A DNA stretch of 64,000 bases from Atribacter laminatus (GTDB taxonomy: Bacteria; Atribacterota; Atribacteria; Atribacterales; Atribacteraceae), in assembly GCF_015775515.1 (NCBI RefSeq), contig NZ_CP065383.1, forward strand, positions 1,054,001 to 1,118,000, read 5' to 3'. The position numbers were made by a program, and so were the translations under genes. Below the pieces are notes generated by a model that was not told the DNA's origin, ran no database searches, and was given only the letters and a program-made list of their open reading frames with translations. Of the stretch, positions 38,743 to 47,219 are shown one piece after another (within the stretch, counting starts at the first letter, position 1; every line of letters begins with the position of its first letter).

Positions 38743-39900
38743 TTAATACCTAAATACCGATGCAATGATTGACTTACCTGGAATATTGTCGGCTTTCAAA
38801 GCAAAAACTGATCCACTATGTCTTAAAACTTGATTGGCACAAAAATCAAGTAAATCGGTATCACCAGGTTCATTTTTTTCATGAATAATGATTTGGTTGT
38901 TATCTGGATTAAAACGCCCCCATTTTTCAATTCCTATGGCAACAAAAAGAGTATCAATTCGTCCGTGATAAGCAGCTGGAATAATATCTTCAAGTTTAAT
39001 TGACGCGGTTCTTTCGCCTTTTTGAAGGAGGGCTTCACATTTTTCGAGAGCTTCTCTCTGAGCTTGGTAAAAAATTGGTTCGACAATTTTCCAAACTTTT
39101 TCATGGAGTTTGTCTTTAGTGAGGTTTTCTGGATTTCCTTCAATTCCTTCTTCCAACAAATACGGGTAGGTATTTACTTCCCGATAAATTGGGAGCAGAT
39201 AATCTACACCAGCAAGAACCAGAGGGATTTTTTCGTTCCGTAGGTATTCATGAAGGGATTTATTAACCACTTGAAAATATCGTTGAATTATCTCTTTGGT
39301 ATTGTAACCAGCCCCATGACCAAAAAATATCGCTGAACGATCTCCTCTGGTAGTTGGGGTACCAGTATGAAACTGTAAAAGTTTTTCCATTCCCTCTTGA
39401 CGAATGACACTGGCTAACCCTTCGGGAACTCCTTCAAGATCAATCTCATTTACTGTATATCGAGTACCTTGCATAAGTTTAATAGAATTTTGACTAATCG
39501 CTAAAATGAAAAAACGGCCATCACCCACTAAAAGGGGGAGAAGTGGTTTAATATGAAAGTGATCGGCAACAAAAACCAGCTCTTTAAAGCGATAGGGTTG
39601 ACGGTAGGAATGGAAAAAATTTTTTGAAAGAAATACAGCTAAACCATCACTTTGATGTTCCCAGAAAAGACTATCTTGCTGAAATTTTTTTACTGGCGAA
39701 AGATAATCTTTTAACTCATTTTCCCGAAAACCTCGATCAATAAGATGTTTCTCGGCAATAGATAAGAGGTTTTTAAATCGAATCGGGTTTTGTTGAGTAT
39801 CACCGCTTTTTTCCATAGGAGAATAAAGGGAAACACATACGCCTTCTTGTTTCTTAAGAAGGTTTTGAATATCCTCCCTGGTAATTATGTTCATAACCAT
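38743..39900 (-). CDS. baeRF-family (bacterial archaeo-eukaryotic release-factor-like) protein
   Basis: A 385-residue protein whose layout matches the baeRF families: an N-terminal domain (CVSLYSPMEK, then SDGLAVFLSKNFFHSYRQP), a central section with LVGDGRFFILAISQNSIKLMQGT, and a C-terminal L7Ae-like part ending IPGKSIIASVFRY. These proteins are thought to relate to release-factor/pelota folds and ribosome or stress functions; no experimental function can be assigned here. The start may be 39900 or the ATG two codons later. It is divergent from the URO-D/ABC transporter cluster. Confidence 0.75.
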   Translation of the reverse strand: MVMNIITREDIQNLLKKQEGVCVSLYSPMEKSGDTQQNPIRFKNLLSIAEKHLIDRGFRENELKDYLSPVKKFQQDSLFWEHQSDGLAVFLSKNFFHSYRQPYRFKELVFVADHFHIKPLLPLLVGDGRFFILAISQNSIKLMQGTRYTVNEIDLEGVPEGLASVIRQEGMEKLLQFHTGTPTTRGDRSAIFFGHGAGYNTKEIIQRYFQVVNKSLHEYLRNEKIPLVLAGVDYLLPIYREVNTYPYLLEEGIEGNPENLTKDKLHEKVWKIVEPIFYQAQREALEKCEALLQKGERTASIKLEDIIPAAYHGRIDTLFVAIGIEKWGRFNPDNNQIIIHEKNEPGDTDLLDFCANQVLRHSGSVFALKADNIPGKSIIASVFRY

Positions 39901-40058
39901 TCCCTCCTATTTAAAAAATTGGGGAAAAAATCTAAAAAACCATTTACATTGATGGATAATATAGGATATTTTAGTTGATGTGAATTTATACTTTTTGCGC
40001 TTTTCATTATTTTAACATGAGTTATGAAAATGGGAATTTAATGATGGAGGGAATATAA

Positions 40059-41153
40059 ATGACAGGCTATGAAAGAATTGTTGCAGCTTTGGAAGGGAAA
40101 AAAACTGATATTCTTCCTTATATTGATGGATTTGACTGTCTTGAAGCTCGCTTAGCATTTTTTGGTCCACAAGTTATGTCTGGAACGTGGGATGAAATCG
40201 CCTTATTGGAAGCTGAGCTTTTTCATTCCGATTGGGTAATTGTACCCGCACCTCTCAATATTCCAGGAGGAGCTGGTATATTCTGCGACGTCTTAACTGA
40301 GGACGAAACACATTTATTAATAAAAACCTTTTTTGGAGGAATTTGGTATTGGCGTAAAAAGCCCTATTATGCAAAGGCATTTTATAATCCAGTAAAAGAT
40401 ATTGAAGATTTGGAAAAGATACCTGAACCCAATTGGGAGGAGCTAAGGAAGCGTGTAAAATCGATTAAAGAGCCGATAAAAAGGTTAAAAGATCGAGGGT
40501 ATTTTGTAACCATGGAAGGAAAGGGTTCTTTTGAAGCAACTTGGATGCTCTTTCGAGGTTTAGAGAATACCTGGATGGACATCGCTTCGGAACCAGATCT
40601 GGTTAAGAAAATGTCGAGACGAGCGGTAGATGCAGTTATTAAACTGGCATTAATGGTAGTTGATGAGTGTGAGGTTGATGGACTTTGGATAACCAACGAT
40701 ATGGGAACCCAGACAGCAGCATATTTTAGTCCAAAAAGCTATCAAGAATTGTTTAAAGAAAACGATAGGAGAATTGTCCAGGCATTACATTCGCGAGGGA
40801 AAAAGGTTATGTTTCACTCTCATGGAAATGTTATGTCACTTTTTGAAGACTTTGTTGAAGCTGGTTTTGATTCCATCGATCCACTTGATGCTTATGATGG
40901 AATGGATTTTCAATTTATTAAAGAAAAGTTTGGTAAAAAGGTTGCCCTCAAGGGGGGTATTAGTTGTACAATTGGACAGATGAAGAAAGAGGATTTATTG
41001 AAGCACATTCAAGACATAGTTACCATTGGTGGCGAGGAAAGGTTTATTCTTTCTGGTGCTGGGGGAGTTCCTCCAGAAATGAGTTTGGAAAATTTTAATG
41101 CTTATCGTGATTATATTCATCGAGCAAGAAGAGGTGATTATAAAAAATCCTAA
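40059..41153 (+). CDS. URO-D superfamily protein beside a sugar ABC transporter
   Basis: A 364-residue TIM-barrel protein. It opens TGYERIVAALEGKKTDILP, typical for the superfamily. At the place where corrinoid methyltransferases and the paralogue at 8202 have H-x-C-G-N it has HSHGN, and the C-terminal region has LSGAGGVPPEMS, so the classical zinc cysteine is missing. GGAGGG precedes the ATG. It precedes the solute-binding protein by about 165 bp, and a third paralogue closes the cluster at 44568. Function is probably linked to the imported compound; reaction unknown. Confidence 0.82.
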   Translation: MTGYERIVAALEGKKTDILPYIDGFDCLEARLAFFGPQVMSGTWDEIALLEAELFHSDWVIVPAPLNIPGGAGIFCDVLTEDETHLLIKTFFGGIWYWRKKPYYAKAFYNPVKDIEDLEKIPEPNWEELRKRVKSIKEPIKRLKDRGYFVTMEGKGSFEATWMLFRGLENTWMDIASEPDLVKKMSRRAVDAVIKLALMVVDECEVDGLWITNDMGTQTAAYFSPKSYQELFKENDRRIVQALHSRGKKVMFHSHGNVMSLFEDFVEAGFDSIDPLDAYDGMDFQFIKEKFGKKVALKGGISCTIGQMKKEDLLKHIQDIVTIGGEERFILSGAGGVPPEMSLENFNAYRDYIHRARRGDYKKS

Positions 41154-41194
41154 TTAATATAAAAATAAATAAGTTAATTATCTAATTTCTTTGT

Positions 41195-41200
41195 TATAAT
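41195..41200 (+). promoter_or_regulatory. candidate -10 box for the ABC transporter operon
   Basis: TATAAT at 41195-41200 lies about 120 bp before the binding-protein start. A TTAATT 15 bp upstream is a poor -35, so this is tentative. The remaining leader contains GGAGG near 41220 that is not followed by a gene. Confidence 0.35.
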
Positions 41201-41318
41201 GAATTCCATACTATTGAAAGGAGGTTTGCTGGTAAGTATTCTGTAATGATTAAAACCCTTAGATTCGCTCAATGAGGGTGAAGAATGATAAGAGGATTTT
41301 TTAAGGAGGAAAGCAGGA

Positions 41319-42632
41319 ATGAAAAGAATCATAGTTCTAAGTTTAATCGTCATTAGTGTTTTGTTAATTGCTATTGTACCGGCTTTTGCAGCAGAAAAGC
41401 GATTTGATGGTGTAACCTTAAAAGTCTTTGCCAACTCCCACGATCCCATGCTAAAGGCAGTAAAATGGTCAATCCCAGTAGTGAAGGAGAAATTCGGGAT
41501 TGACATTTTAATGGACGAAGCCCCTTATGGAACTCAATTTGATAAAGCCATGTCGGCATTTGTAGCCCATACCGGTCAATATGATGTCATTGTTGGTGCT
41601 CATCAGTGGACGGGAGCCTGGGCAGATGGTGGTTATGTAATTCCACTGGATGATTACATAAAGAATGATCCAGAATTTGATCCATCAATTTATGTAGAAA
41701 AAGCATACCAAATAAATTCAGAGTGGAAAGGAATACAATATGCCCTTCCTTTCAACATGGAAGGCCGTTTAATGTTCTACCGGAAAGACATCTTTGAGAA
41801 AGAAGGATTTAAAGTACCGACGAATCTCGAAGAATGGCTGAACATCGTTCAGTCAATTAATAATAACCCAGAATACAAGGAAAAAGGAATCTGGGGAGCC
41901 GTTTACATGTATGCAACTGAACAGGGCATATCCTATCCTTTTGAAACTTATTTCCAAATGTTTGATTGGGATAGCGTAAAAACTGAAAATGGTTTTTGGG
42001 ATGATAATTTCCAAGTCTGCATTGATAAACCAAAAATGGTTGAAGCCTTCCAATACTGGCAAGATCGTTTAAACGATATGCCTCCTGGAGTTGAAAGTTA
42101 CAATCTCCCCGAAGCCTATCAATTTTATCTCGATGGAAAAGCAGCAATGACCGAGGTATGGCCGCTTACCCTTTATGGTATGCTTCTTGATCCGGCTAAT
42201 GCAGATTTAAGAGCAAAAACCGGTACTGCTGATATTGCCATTGGTTATCCAATGTCAGGTGGATGGGGAATATTTATATGCGCAGACTCTAAAGTCCAGG
42301 ATGCTGCTTGGGAATATATTAAATTCATGACCAATGCCGAAAATGACCTCTTTTTCTTCAAAGAATTTGGTAAAGGACCAAGCGCAAAAGCAACTTATAC
42401 CGACGATTCTTTAAAGGAAACCTACGGTGATTGGCTCGAAGGACAGTCGGAAGCTATATCAAAAGCGGTTTGCTTTGGAAAAATTGCTACTATGTCAGAA
42501 TTCTATGGTGGAAATTATGCAGTAATTACCAACCAGATAATGACCGGTAAGTTACCAGCTGAAGAAGGTGTCGATAAACTGATTGAAGAACTGAAAGGAA
42601 TTCTTGAAAGAGCTGGTTATCCTCAGCAATAA
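41319..42632 (+). CDS. ABC transporter substrate-binding protein, family 1 (sugar type)
   Basis: A 437-residue periplasmic binding protein. A Sec signal peptide (KRIIVLSLIVISVLLIAIVPAFA) precedes the mature chain beginning AEKRFDGVTLKVF. The body matches the extracellular solute-binding protein family 1 for sugars and polyols, with the hinge-region pattern LPFNMEGRLMFYRKDIFEKEG and KAAMTEVWPLTLYGML. AAGGAGG precedes the ATG. It is followed by a strong hairpin and two permease genes. No ATPase subunit is encoded nearby, so a shared MsmK/UgpC-like ATPase elsewhere is likely. Confidence 0.92.
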   Translation: MKRIIVLSLIVISVLLIAIVPAFAAEKRFDGVTLKVFANSHDPMLKAVKWSIPVVKEKFGIDILMDEAPYGTQFDKAMSAFVAHTGQYDVIVGAHQWTGAWADGGYVIPLDDYIKNDPEFDPSIYVEKAYQINSEWKGIQYALPFNMEGRLMFYRKDIFEKEGFKVPTNLEEWLNIVQSINNNPEYKEKGIWGAVYMYATEQGISYPFETYFQMFDWDSVKTENGFWDDNFQVCIDKPKMVEAFQYWQDRLNDMPPGVESYNLPEAYQFYLDGKAAMTEVWPLTLYGMLLDPANADLRAKTGTADIAIGYPMSGGWGIFICADSKVQDAAWEYIKFMTNAENDLFFFKEFGKGPSAKATYTDDSLKETYGDWLEGQSEAISKAVCFGKIATMSEFYGGNYAVITNQIMTGKLPAEEGVDKLIEELKGILERAGYPQQ

Positions 42633-42656
42633 ACCCAATTCTCCAATTTAAAAAAA

Positions 42657-42699
42657 ATAACTACGGGGAGAGAATTTTAGTTATTCTCCCCGTAGTTAT
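42657..42699 (+). terminator. intra-operon hairpin between binding protein and permeases
   Basis: ATAACTACGGGGAGA and its complement TCTCCCCGTAGTTAT flank a short loop, 25 bp after the binding-protein stop and 18 bp before the permease start. Such hairpins commonly stabilise the binding-protein mRNA or reduce read-through so that it is made in excess over the membrane subunits. Confidence 0.65.
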
Positions 42700-42716
42700 T
42701 GATTAGAGGACTGCTT

Positions 42717-43571
42717 ATGATTGAAAAAAGATTAAAATACTATTTAATATTGCCCGCTTTAATAATATTCCTGGGTTTAGCTATTTATCCGTTATTTTTT
42801 GCTTTGAGGGGAAGTTTTTTTATTTGGCGCTATGGGATGCCTGCTCAATTCGTGGGTTTAAAAAATTATATTGATCTTTTTAAATCCAGTTTTGCCTGGA
42901 ATGCCTTACAAAATACCATTATATATGTTGTCCTTGCAGTCTTTTTAGAGTTGATAATTGGTTTGGTATTGGCCGTTCTTATGAATCGAGAGCTTGGTTT
43001 TTTCCGTCCGGTTGTTCGAACTGCTCTTACTATACCAATGTTTGTATCACCAATCGTGGTAGGCATTATCTGGAGGATGATTTACAATCCCCATTATGGT
43101 TTATTCAACTGGCTTTTGGGGACTCAGGGATTTGCCCCGACCGGAAATGAGTATGCTCTCTTTTTTGTTGTATTAGCTGATGTCTGGCAATGGACGCCCT
43201 TTATGTATGTTATTATTTTAGCTGCACTCCAAAGCATACCGCCTGAAATCTTAGAAGCAGGTGAAATCGATGGAACAACCGGTTGGCAAAAGTTTATTCA
43301 TATTACTCTTCCCTCCATTTCTTATGCTATTGTTATTGCCCTGACACTGCGTTTTATGGATGCCACCAAAGCATTAGACCTCATTTACACCTTAACTTAT
43401 GGAGGTCCAGGTGGTGGAACCGAAACCATTGGATTTCTCATCTTCCGCACGGCTTTCAACGATTTAAATATTGGATCTGCAACATCTTTTGCAATAATTT
43501 TTACCGTCGTTATGGGAATTCTTATTACCAGGTTCCTAGGATGGTTGAATAGGAGGTTCGAAATTGTTTAG
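42717..43571 (+). CDS. sugar ABC transporter permease (UgpA/MalF-like)
   Basis: A 284-residue inner-membrane subunit with six hydrophobic helices, beginning EKRLKYYLILPALIIFLGLAIYP. The cytoplasmic EAA loop that contacts the ATPase is EILEAGEIDGTTGWQKFIHITLP. The ATG at 42717 follows AGAGGA; an in-frame TTG at 42699 lies inside the hairpin and is less likely. Its end overlaps the second permease by 8 bp. Confidence 0.92.
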   Translation: MIEKRLKYYLILPALIIFLGLAIYPLFFALRGSFFIWRYGMPAQFVGLKNYIDLFKSSFAWNALQNTIIYVVLAVFLELIIGLVLAVLMNRELGFFRPVVRTALTIPMFVSPIVVGIIWRMIYNPHYGLFNWLLGTQGFAPTGNEYALFFVVLADVWQWTPFMYVIILAALQSIPPEILEAGEIDGTTGWQKFIHITLPSISYAIVIALTLRFMDATKALDLIYTLTYGGPGGGTETIGFLIFRTAFNDLNIGSATSFAIIFTVVMGILITRFLGWLNRRFEIV

Positions 43572-44412
43572 ACCTCGTAAAAAATCAAAAAAACAAATGG
43601 TTAATACTGCAATTATCTTAGTTATTGCCGTTTTTACCATTTTATACCTCCTACCTATTTATTGGATGGGCATCACCTCTTTTCGGCCGGAAGCAAAATC
43701 AATGTCATGGCCCCCCAACTTTTCGCCAACAGGATTAGTCTTGGATAATTATCGAGTTGTTTTTGAGCAAAAGTCGATTTTTTGGTATATCAGAAACAGT
43801 TTGATCGCATCAATAATTTCGGTTATTTTTTCGCTGGTTATTGGGTGCATAGCAGCGTTTTCTTTTGCCTTCATGCGTTGGAAGGCAAAAACCAAAACCT
43901 CTTTGCTGATATGGATCATCAGCCTGCGAATTATGCCTCCAATAGCTGCTGCCATACCTCTCTTTTTAATATTTGCCAGGCTTCGAATGATCGATACCTT
44001 TCCAGCGCTCATTCTCGCCTACACTTTTTTTAATCTCTCCTTTGTGATTTGGTTGGTTTATGGATTCTTTAAGGAGCTTCCACGGGAGATAGTCGAGGCT
44101 GGATTGATTGATGGATGTAGTTATGCCAAGCTGTTCACTCGAGTTGTTATTCCACTCACAACTCCAGGGATAATGACGGTTACTTTGTTGACTTTTATTG
44201 CGTCCTGGAACGAGTTTTTGTTCGCTGTTAAGCTCACTGCTTTTAATACTCGAACAATCCCGGTTCTTATATCTGGTTTTATGATTGACCGGGGTTTGCT
44301 CTGGGGACAGGTTAGCGCGGTTGGTTTGATTTCGATCATTCCGGTTATCATAGTCGCTCTCTTTATCCAGAGATATATTGTTTCCGGATTGACCTTCGGG
44401 GCAATTAAGTAA
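43564..44412 (+). CDS. sugar ABC transporter permease (UgpE/MalG-like)
   Basis: A 282-residue partner permease with six membrane helices, starting at a TTG after AGGAGGTTCGAAA. The EAA loop is EIVEAGLIDGCSYAKLFTRVVIPLTTPG and the chain ends GLTFGAIK, typical for this CUT1-type subunit. With the preceding permease and the binding protein it forms the importer; its ATPase must be supplied from elsewhere. Confidence 0.92.
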   Translation: MFRPRKKSKKQMVNTAIILVIAVFTILYLLPIYWMGITSFRPEAKSMSWPPNFSPTGLVLDNYRVVFEQKSIFWYIRNSLIASIISVIFSLVIGCIAAFSFAFMRWKAKTKTSLLIWIISLRIMPPIAAAIPLFLIFARLRMIDTFPALILAYTFFNLSFVIWLVYGFFKELPREIVEAGLIDGCSYAKLFTRVVIPLTTPGIMTVTLLTFIASWNEFLFAVKLTAFNTRTIPVLISGFMIDRGLLWGQVSAVGLISIIPVIIVALFIQRYIVSGLTFGAIK

Positions 44413-44567
44413 CTTTTAAGAAGATTCTTATTTTAAAATTCCAAATACGGAGTATGATTTTCTTTTTTTATATTTATAATACTTTAAATTAATCAAGGTG
44501 GTGAAAGGACTAATTTAAAATAATTGGAATAAATGGTTATAAATATTAGGATTTGAGGAGATATTGA

Positions 44568-45569
44568 ATGAACTCAAAAGAAAGAATTTATGCACTTTTA
44601 AATGGACAAACCATCGACAGAATTCCGGTAACACCAATATTAATGGCTTTTGCCGCTCGATTCATTGGGAAGACTTATCGTGATTATTATCTCGATTATC
44701 AAGTTTTAGTTGATAGTTACCTTGCCTGTCAAAAAGAATTTCATTTCGACATGGTGATGGCTATTTCTGATCCTTTTCGTGAAACCGAAGGGTATGGAGC
44801 GGTTTTTAGCTACCCCGATAACGGTATCCCGGTAATGAAAGAACCCCTCTTAAAAACCTTGGAGGATAGAGAAGTCAATTCTCTTCCGGTTTTGGATCCT
44901 CATCAAGCTTCAAGAATGAAAGATCGATTATTAGCCGTTAATGCTTTTCATCAAAGAGTTTCAGAGGATATTCCGATTCTTGGCTGGGTGGAGGGTCCGT
45001 TTGCCGAAGCGGCTGATTTGCGAGGAGTCCAAAATTTAATGATGGATATTATCGACCAACCGGAACAAGTGGAATCCTTGTTAAAAATAGTACTAGAAAC
45101 AGAAAAAAAATTTGCTGAGGAGCAGATTAAAGCTGGAGCGGATATTATTGGGGTTGGTGATGCAGCTGCTTCGTTGCTTTCACCGAGTCTCTATAAAAAA
45201 TACGTTTTACCTTTTGAACAGGAACTTTTTAGCTCTATTCATCAGTTAGGTGCCAAGGTGAAACTCCATATATGCGGAAATACTTCAGGACTTTTGCCTT
45301 ACATGGCACATACCGGAGCGGATATTATTGATTTGGATTTTATGGTTAATTTGAAAGAAGCCAGGCAATATTTTGGTTCTCAAGTTTGTATATGTGGTAA
45401 TGTCGATCCAGTAAGTGTCATGTTAGAAGGAACACCTGAAGATGTCCGAGAAGCGAGCCTTCGCTGTATTGAAGATGCTGGTATGCCTTTTATACTAAGT
45501 GCTGGATGTGAAATTCCGGTTGCAACTCCACCGGAAAACCTGCTGGCCCTATGTCAAGCAGTATTGTAA
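44568..45569 (+). CDS. URO-D superfamily, MtaA/CmuA-like methyltransferase
   Basis: A 333-residue TIM-barrel protein closest to corrinoid:coenzyme-type methyltransferases (MtaA, MtbA, CmuA C-terminal domain). It retains the zinc-site pattern: KLHICGNTSG (H-x-C), CICGNVDPVS and the C-terminal SAGCEIPVATPPEN with the third ligand cysteine. This makes it the only one of the three URO-D paralogues here with the full H-x-C ... C set. ATG after GAGGAG. It lies 155 bp after the second permease. It may transfer a methyl group from a corrinoid protein or methylated substrate, but no corrinoid protein is encoded nearby. Confidence 0.85.
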   Translation: MNSKERIYALLNGQTIDRIPVTPILMAFAARFIGKTYRDYYLDYQVLVDSYLACQKEFHFDMVMAISDPFRETEGYGAVFSYPDNGIPVMKEPLLKTLEDREVNSLPVLDPHQASRMKDRLLAVNAFHQRVSEDIPILGWVEGPFAEAADLRGVQNLMMDIIDQPEQVESLLKIVLETEKKFAEEQIKAGADIIGVGDAAASLLSPSLYKKYVLPFEQELFSSIHQLGAKVKLHICGNTSGLLPYMAHTGADIIDLDFMVNLKEARQYFGSQVCICGNVDPVSVMLEGTPEDVREASLRCIEDAGMPFILSAGCEIPVATPPENLLALCQAVL

Positions 45570-45700
45570 AACAAAAAAAATTAATCTTTATTATATCTAT
45601 CGATTTATTTAAGTCATGTGAAAAAAACGCTGGAGCATCTACCTCAGGAAGATATATCGGGCATAGAAGACGCTCCAGCCACTTTATACCAATTATTAAA

Positions 45701-46240
45701 TTAATAAATGAGCCACTGGCCGTTCACTTTTTTTAGAAGAAGCGATTCGTCATCGACCAGAAAAGTATTTTCAAAACAAACCCATTGGTTAAAAGGAGAG
45801 ACACCTGACCCTCCCTGAGCTGGTGCATTAACAGCATAATCAACGAGAGGTATGGGAGGATAAGGAATCCAATAGGTGTTTTCGCAGAATCCGCAAACCT
45901 GACGACTCTCTAAAGTCACATTCGCCCATTCACCGTCAACCTTAATCTGTCCGGTATTCACTCCATATATGGGTATACTACAATTTTGACCGGTATATTC
46001 TGGTTGAGTAGTGAGAATGTCTAAGATAATTTGGTATTTGAGTTCAAAATTTTGATCGCTTGGACCGCCAGGAACCAAACAGGATTTAGCTAGGTCATGA
46101 TTTTGAATTAAAAGGGCATTCCCATATCTTTCAATGAGGGCTTCAATTTCTACTCGTTCATAATCGGGAACAGTAGGAACGCAGCCAGTGGCAACAAAGA
46201 TGAAACCTAAAATAGTAAGAATTATTAGAGCTCTTTTCAT
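45701..46240 (-). CDS. lipoprotein of unknown function
   Basis: A 179-residue protein with a type II signal peptide: KRALIILTILGFIFVATGC, lipobox V-A-T-G-C. The mature part begins VPTVPDYERVEIEALIERYG and resembles an NTF2-like or small all-purpose secreted domain (helical start, later DDESLLLKKVNGQWLIY ending). Four cysteines occur in the mature chain, including CGFCENTYW. GGAGGAG lies just before the ATG. Possibly envelope-located; no function assigned. Confidence 0.78.
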   Translation of the reverse strand: MKRALIILTILGFIFVATGCVPTVPDYERVEIEALIERYGNALLIQNHDLAKSCLVPGGPSDQNFELKYQIILDILTTQPEYTGQNCSIPIYGVNTGQIKVDGEWANVTLESRQVCGFCENTYWIPYPPIPLVDYAVNAPAQGGSGVSPFNQWVCFENTFLVDDESLLLKKVNGQWLIY

Positions 46241-46533
46241 TTTTCTCCTCCTGAAAAATCATTCTTCTTTTTATTAATACGATTAATTATGGTTTTCGTT
46301 ATCAACTTCCCTAAATAACTTCAAAGATTAGATGTTTATACATTTTTAATGCATCCATGATGGTAAAATTGATATCCTTCGAACTTTCGCCACCTACCAG
46401 AAGCGAGGAAAAGATTTAAAAATTTTAGTTGTTCCTTCTTACTTGATAGGAAAAGGTTAGGATGAGAATGAAAGTGGGACGAAGGAAAAACCTTTTTTTA
46501 AAGAAGGATAAAAAAAATCTATTCTCAGTTTTT
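46241..46533. other. gap between the two lipoprotein genes
   Basis: Nearly 300 bp without a gene. A degenerate copy of the dispersed CTTCTCCC-type module is visible near 46427-46480 (TTCCTTCTTACTTGATAGG). Nothing else recognised. Confidence 0.4.
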
Positions 46534-46572
46534 CCAATAACCAGGGCTAACATTATTAGCCCTGGTTATTGG
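46534..46572 (-). terminator. long hairpin overlapping the end of the small lipoprotein gene
   Basis: CCAATAACCAGGGCTAA pairs perfectly with TTAGCCCTGGTTATTGG around a 5-base centre, and the lipoprotein stop codon lies within the stem. No T-run follows on the minus strand, so this may be a 3'-end stabilising structure or a factor-assisted terminator. Confidence 0.55.
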
Positions 46573-46894
46573 TATTTATCGCTTCGATTTGTAAAATCTC
46601 GATAATTCTTCCCCACATATGGAAACCAGCTAAATCATCTCGATATTGAGCTGTAAAAGCGACTTGAAGTCCATCTTGTTGAAATTCATCGGGAAGATTG
46701 ATTGGATCATAATCCTCCTGATTATCACCGATAATTCCATAAAACCCACCTTCAAGGTCAATATAAGTAACCGTTCCGGTGCCGGAAAATTGATTTGGTG
46801 AACTTCCCGGCACACATCCAGTAAAAAGAAATGAAACAACCAGAATACCTATTAATACAAAAAACGAAATACTTCTTTTACCCAACAACGACAA
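46556..46894 (-). CDS. small lipoprotein of unknown function
   Basis: A 112-residue protein with lipobox LFTGC after RSISFFVLIGILVVSFLF. The mature chain contains GTVTYIDLEGGFYGIIGDNQ and PINLPDEFQQDGLQVAFTA, ending AGFHMWGRIIEILQI. This reads as a compact beta-barrel domain seen in many small secreted bacterial and archaeal proteins with no known role. The gene's 3' end lies in a perfect hairpin. Transcribed on the same strand as the larger lipoprotein but separated by more than 300 bp. Confidence 0.75.
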   Translation of the reverse strand: MSLLGKRSISFFVLIGILVVSFLFTGCVPGSSPNQFSGTGTVTYIDLEGGFYGIIGDNQEDYDPINLPDEFQQDGLQVAFTAQYRDDLAGFHMWGRIIEILQIEAINTNNQG

Positions 46895-46989
46895 CCTCCT
46901 TTACCATATTGTCTCTTATATATACTTTGTTGAAAAAGTAAAGTTTCAAAAAGGCCTGCCGAATTGGCAGTCCAATTTTAAAACGACAG

Positions 46990-47017
46990 TTGATTTGCCA
47001 GGGTAATATGATAAAAT
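46990..47017 (+). promoter_or_regulatory. promoter of tRNA-His
   Basis: TTGATT (46990-46995) and TAAAAT (47012-47017) separated by 16 bp lie about 30 bp upstream of the tRNA. Transcription would start near 47025. Confidence 0.5.
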
Positions 47018-47048
47018 AGTCTGCGCAGAGTTTAAGAAAACCATTTAT

Positions 47049-47126
47049 GGTGAGTGTAGCTCAATTGGTCAGAGCACTGGACTGTGGCTCCAGGGGTTGG
47101 GGGTTCAAGTCCCCTCACTCACCCCA
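47049..47126 (+). tRNA. tRNA-His (anticodon GTG), CCA encoded
   Basis: The cloverleaf folds as acceptor GTGAGTG/CACTCAC, a D-arm, anticodon stem CTGGA/TCCAG with loop CTGTGGC giving anticodon GTG, and a T-arm with TTCAAGT. The extra 5' guanine (position -1) diagnostic for tRNA-His is present at 47049. CCA is encoded at 47124-47126. All bases from 47057 to the end are duplicated at 55490, marking integration of the element that follows. Confidence 0.95.
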
Positions 47127-47153
47127 AAAGTTTTTTTAGAGCCTAAATATTAA
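47057..47153 (+). repeat. attachment-site repeat, left (attL)
   Basis: Perfectly identical to 55490-55586 over 97 bp. It starts at tRNA-His position 8, includes the rest of the tRNA with CCA, and extends 27 bp beyond, through a run of T and AGAGCCTAAATATTAA. The left copy completes the functional tRNA. Confidence 0.93.
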
Positions 47154-47188
47154 CTTCCTCTCTTTGAATTTTTCCCATAAAAACCTCT

Positions 47189-47198
47189 GAGTCCGTTG
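47189..47198 (+). promoter_or_regulatory. candidate integrase arm-binding site (left)
   Basis: GAGTCCGTTG, followed by CTCTTAGAAAGG, lies between attL and the integrase start. The same 10-mer occurs twice near attR (55371-55380 and 55401-55410) and in the same orientation. Position close to both ends of the element suggests arm-type sites for the integrase. Confidence 0.5.
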
Positions 47199-47219
47199 CT
47201 CTTAGAAAGGGGTTTTAAA

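Noticed and set aside
45629-45679. Inverted repeat GCTGGAGC...GCTCCAGC after the URO-D gene at 44568
   Set aside because: Only 8 bp with a loop of about 35 bases and no T-run; too weak to call a terminator.
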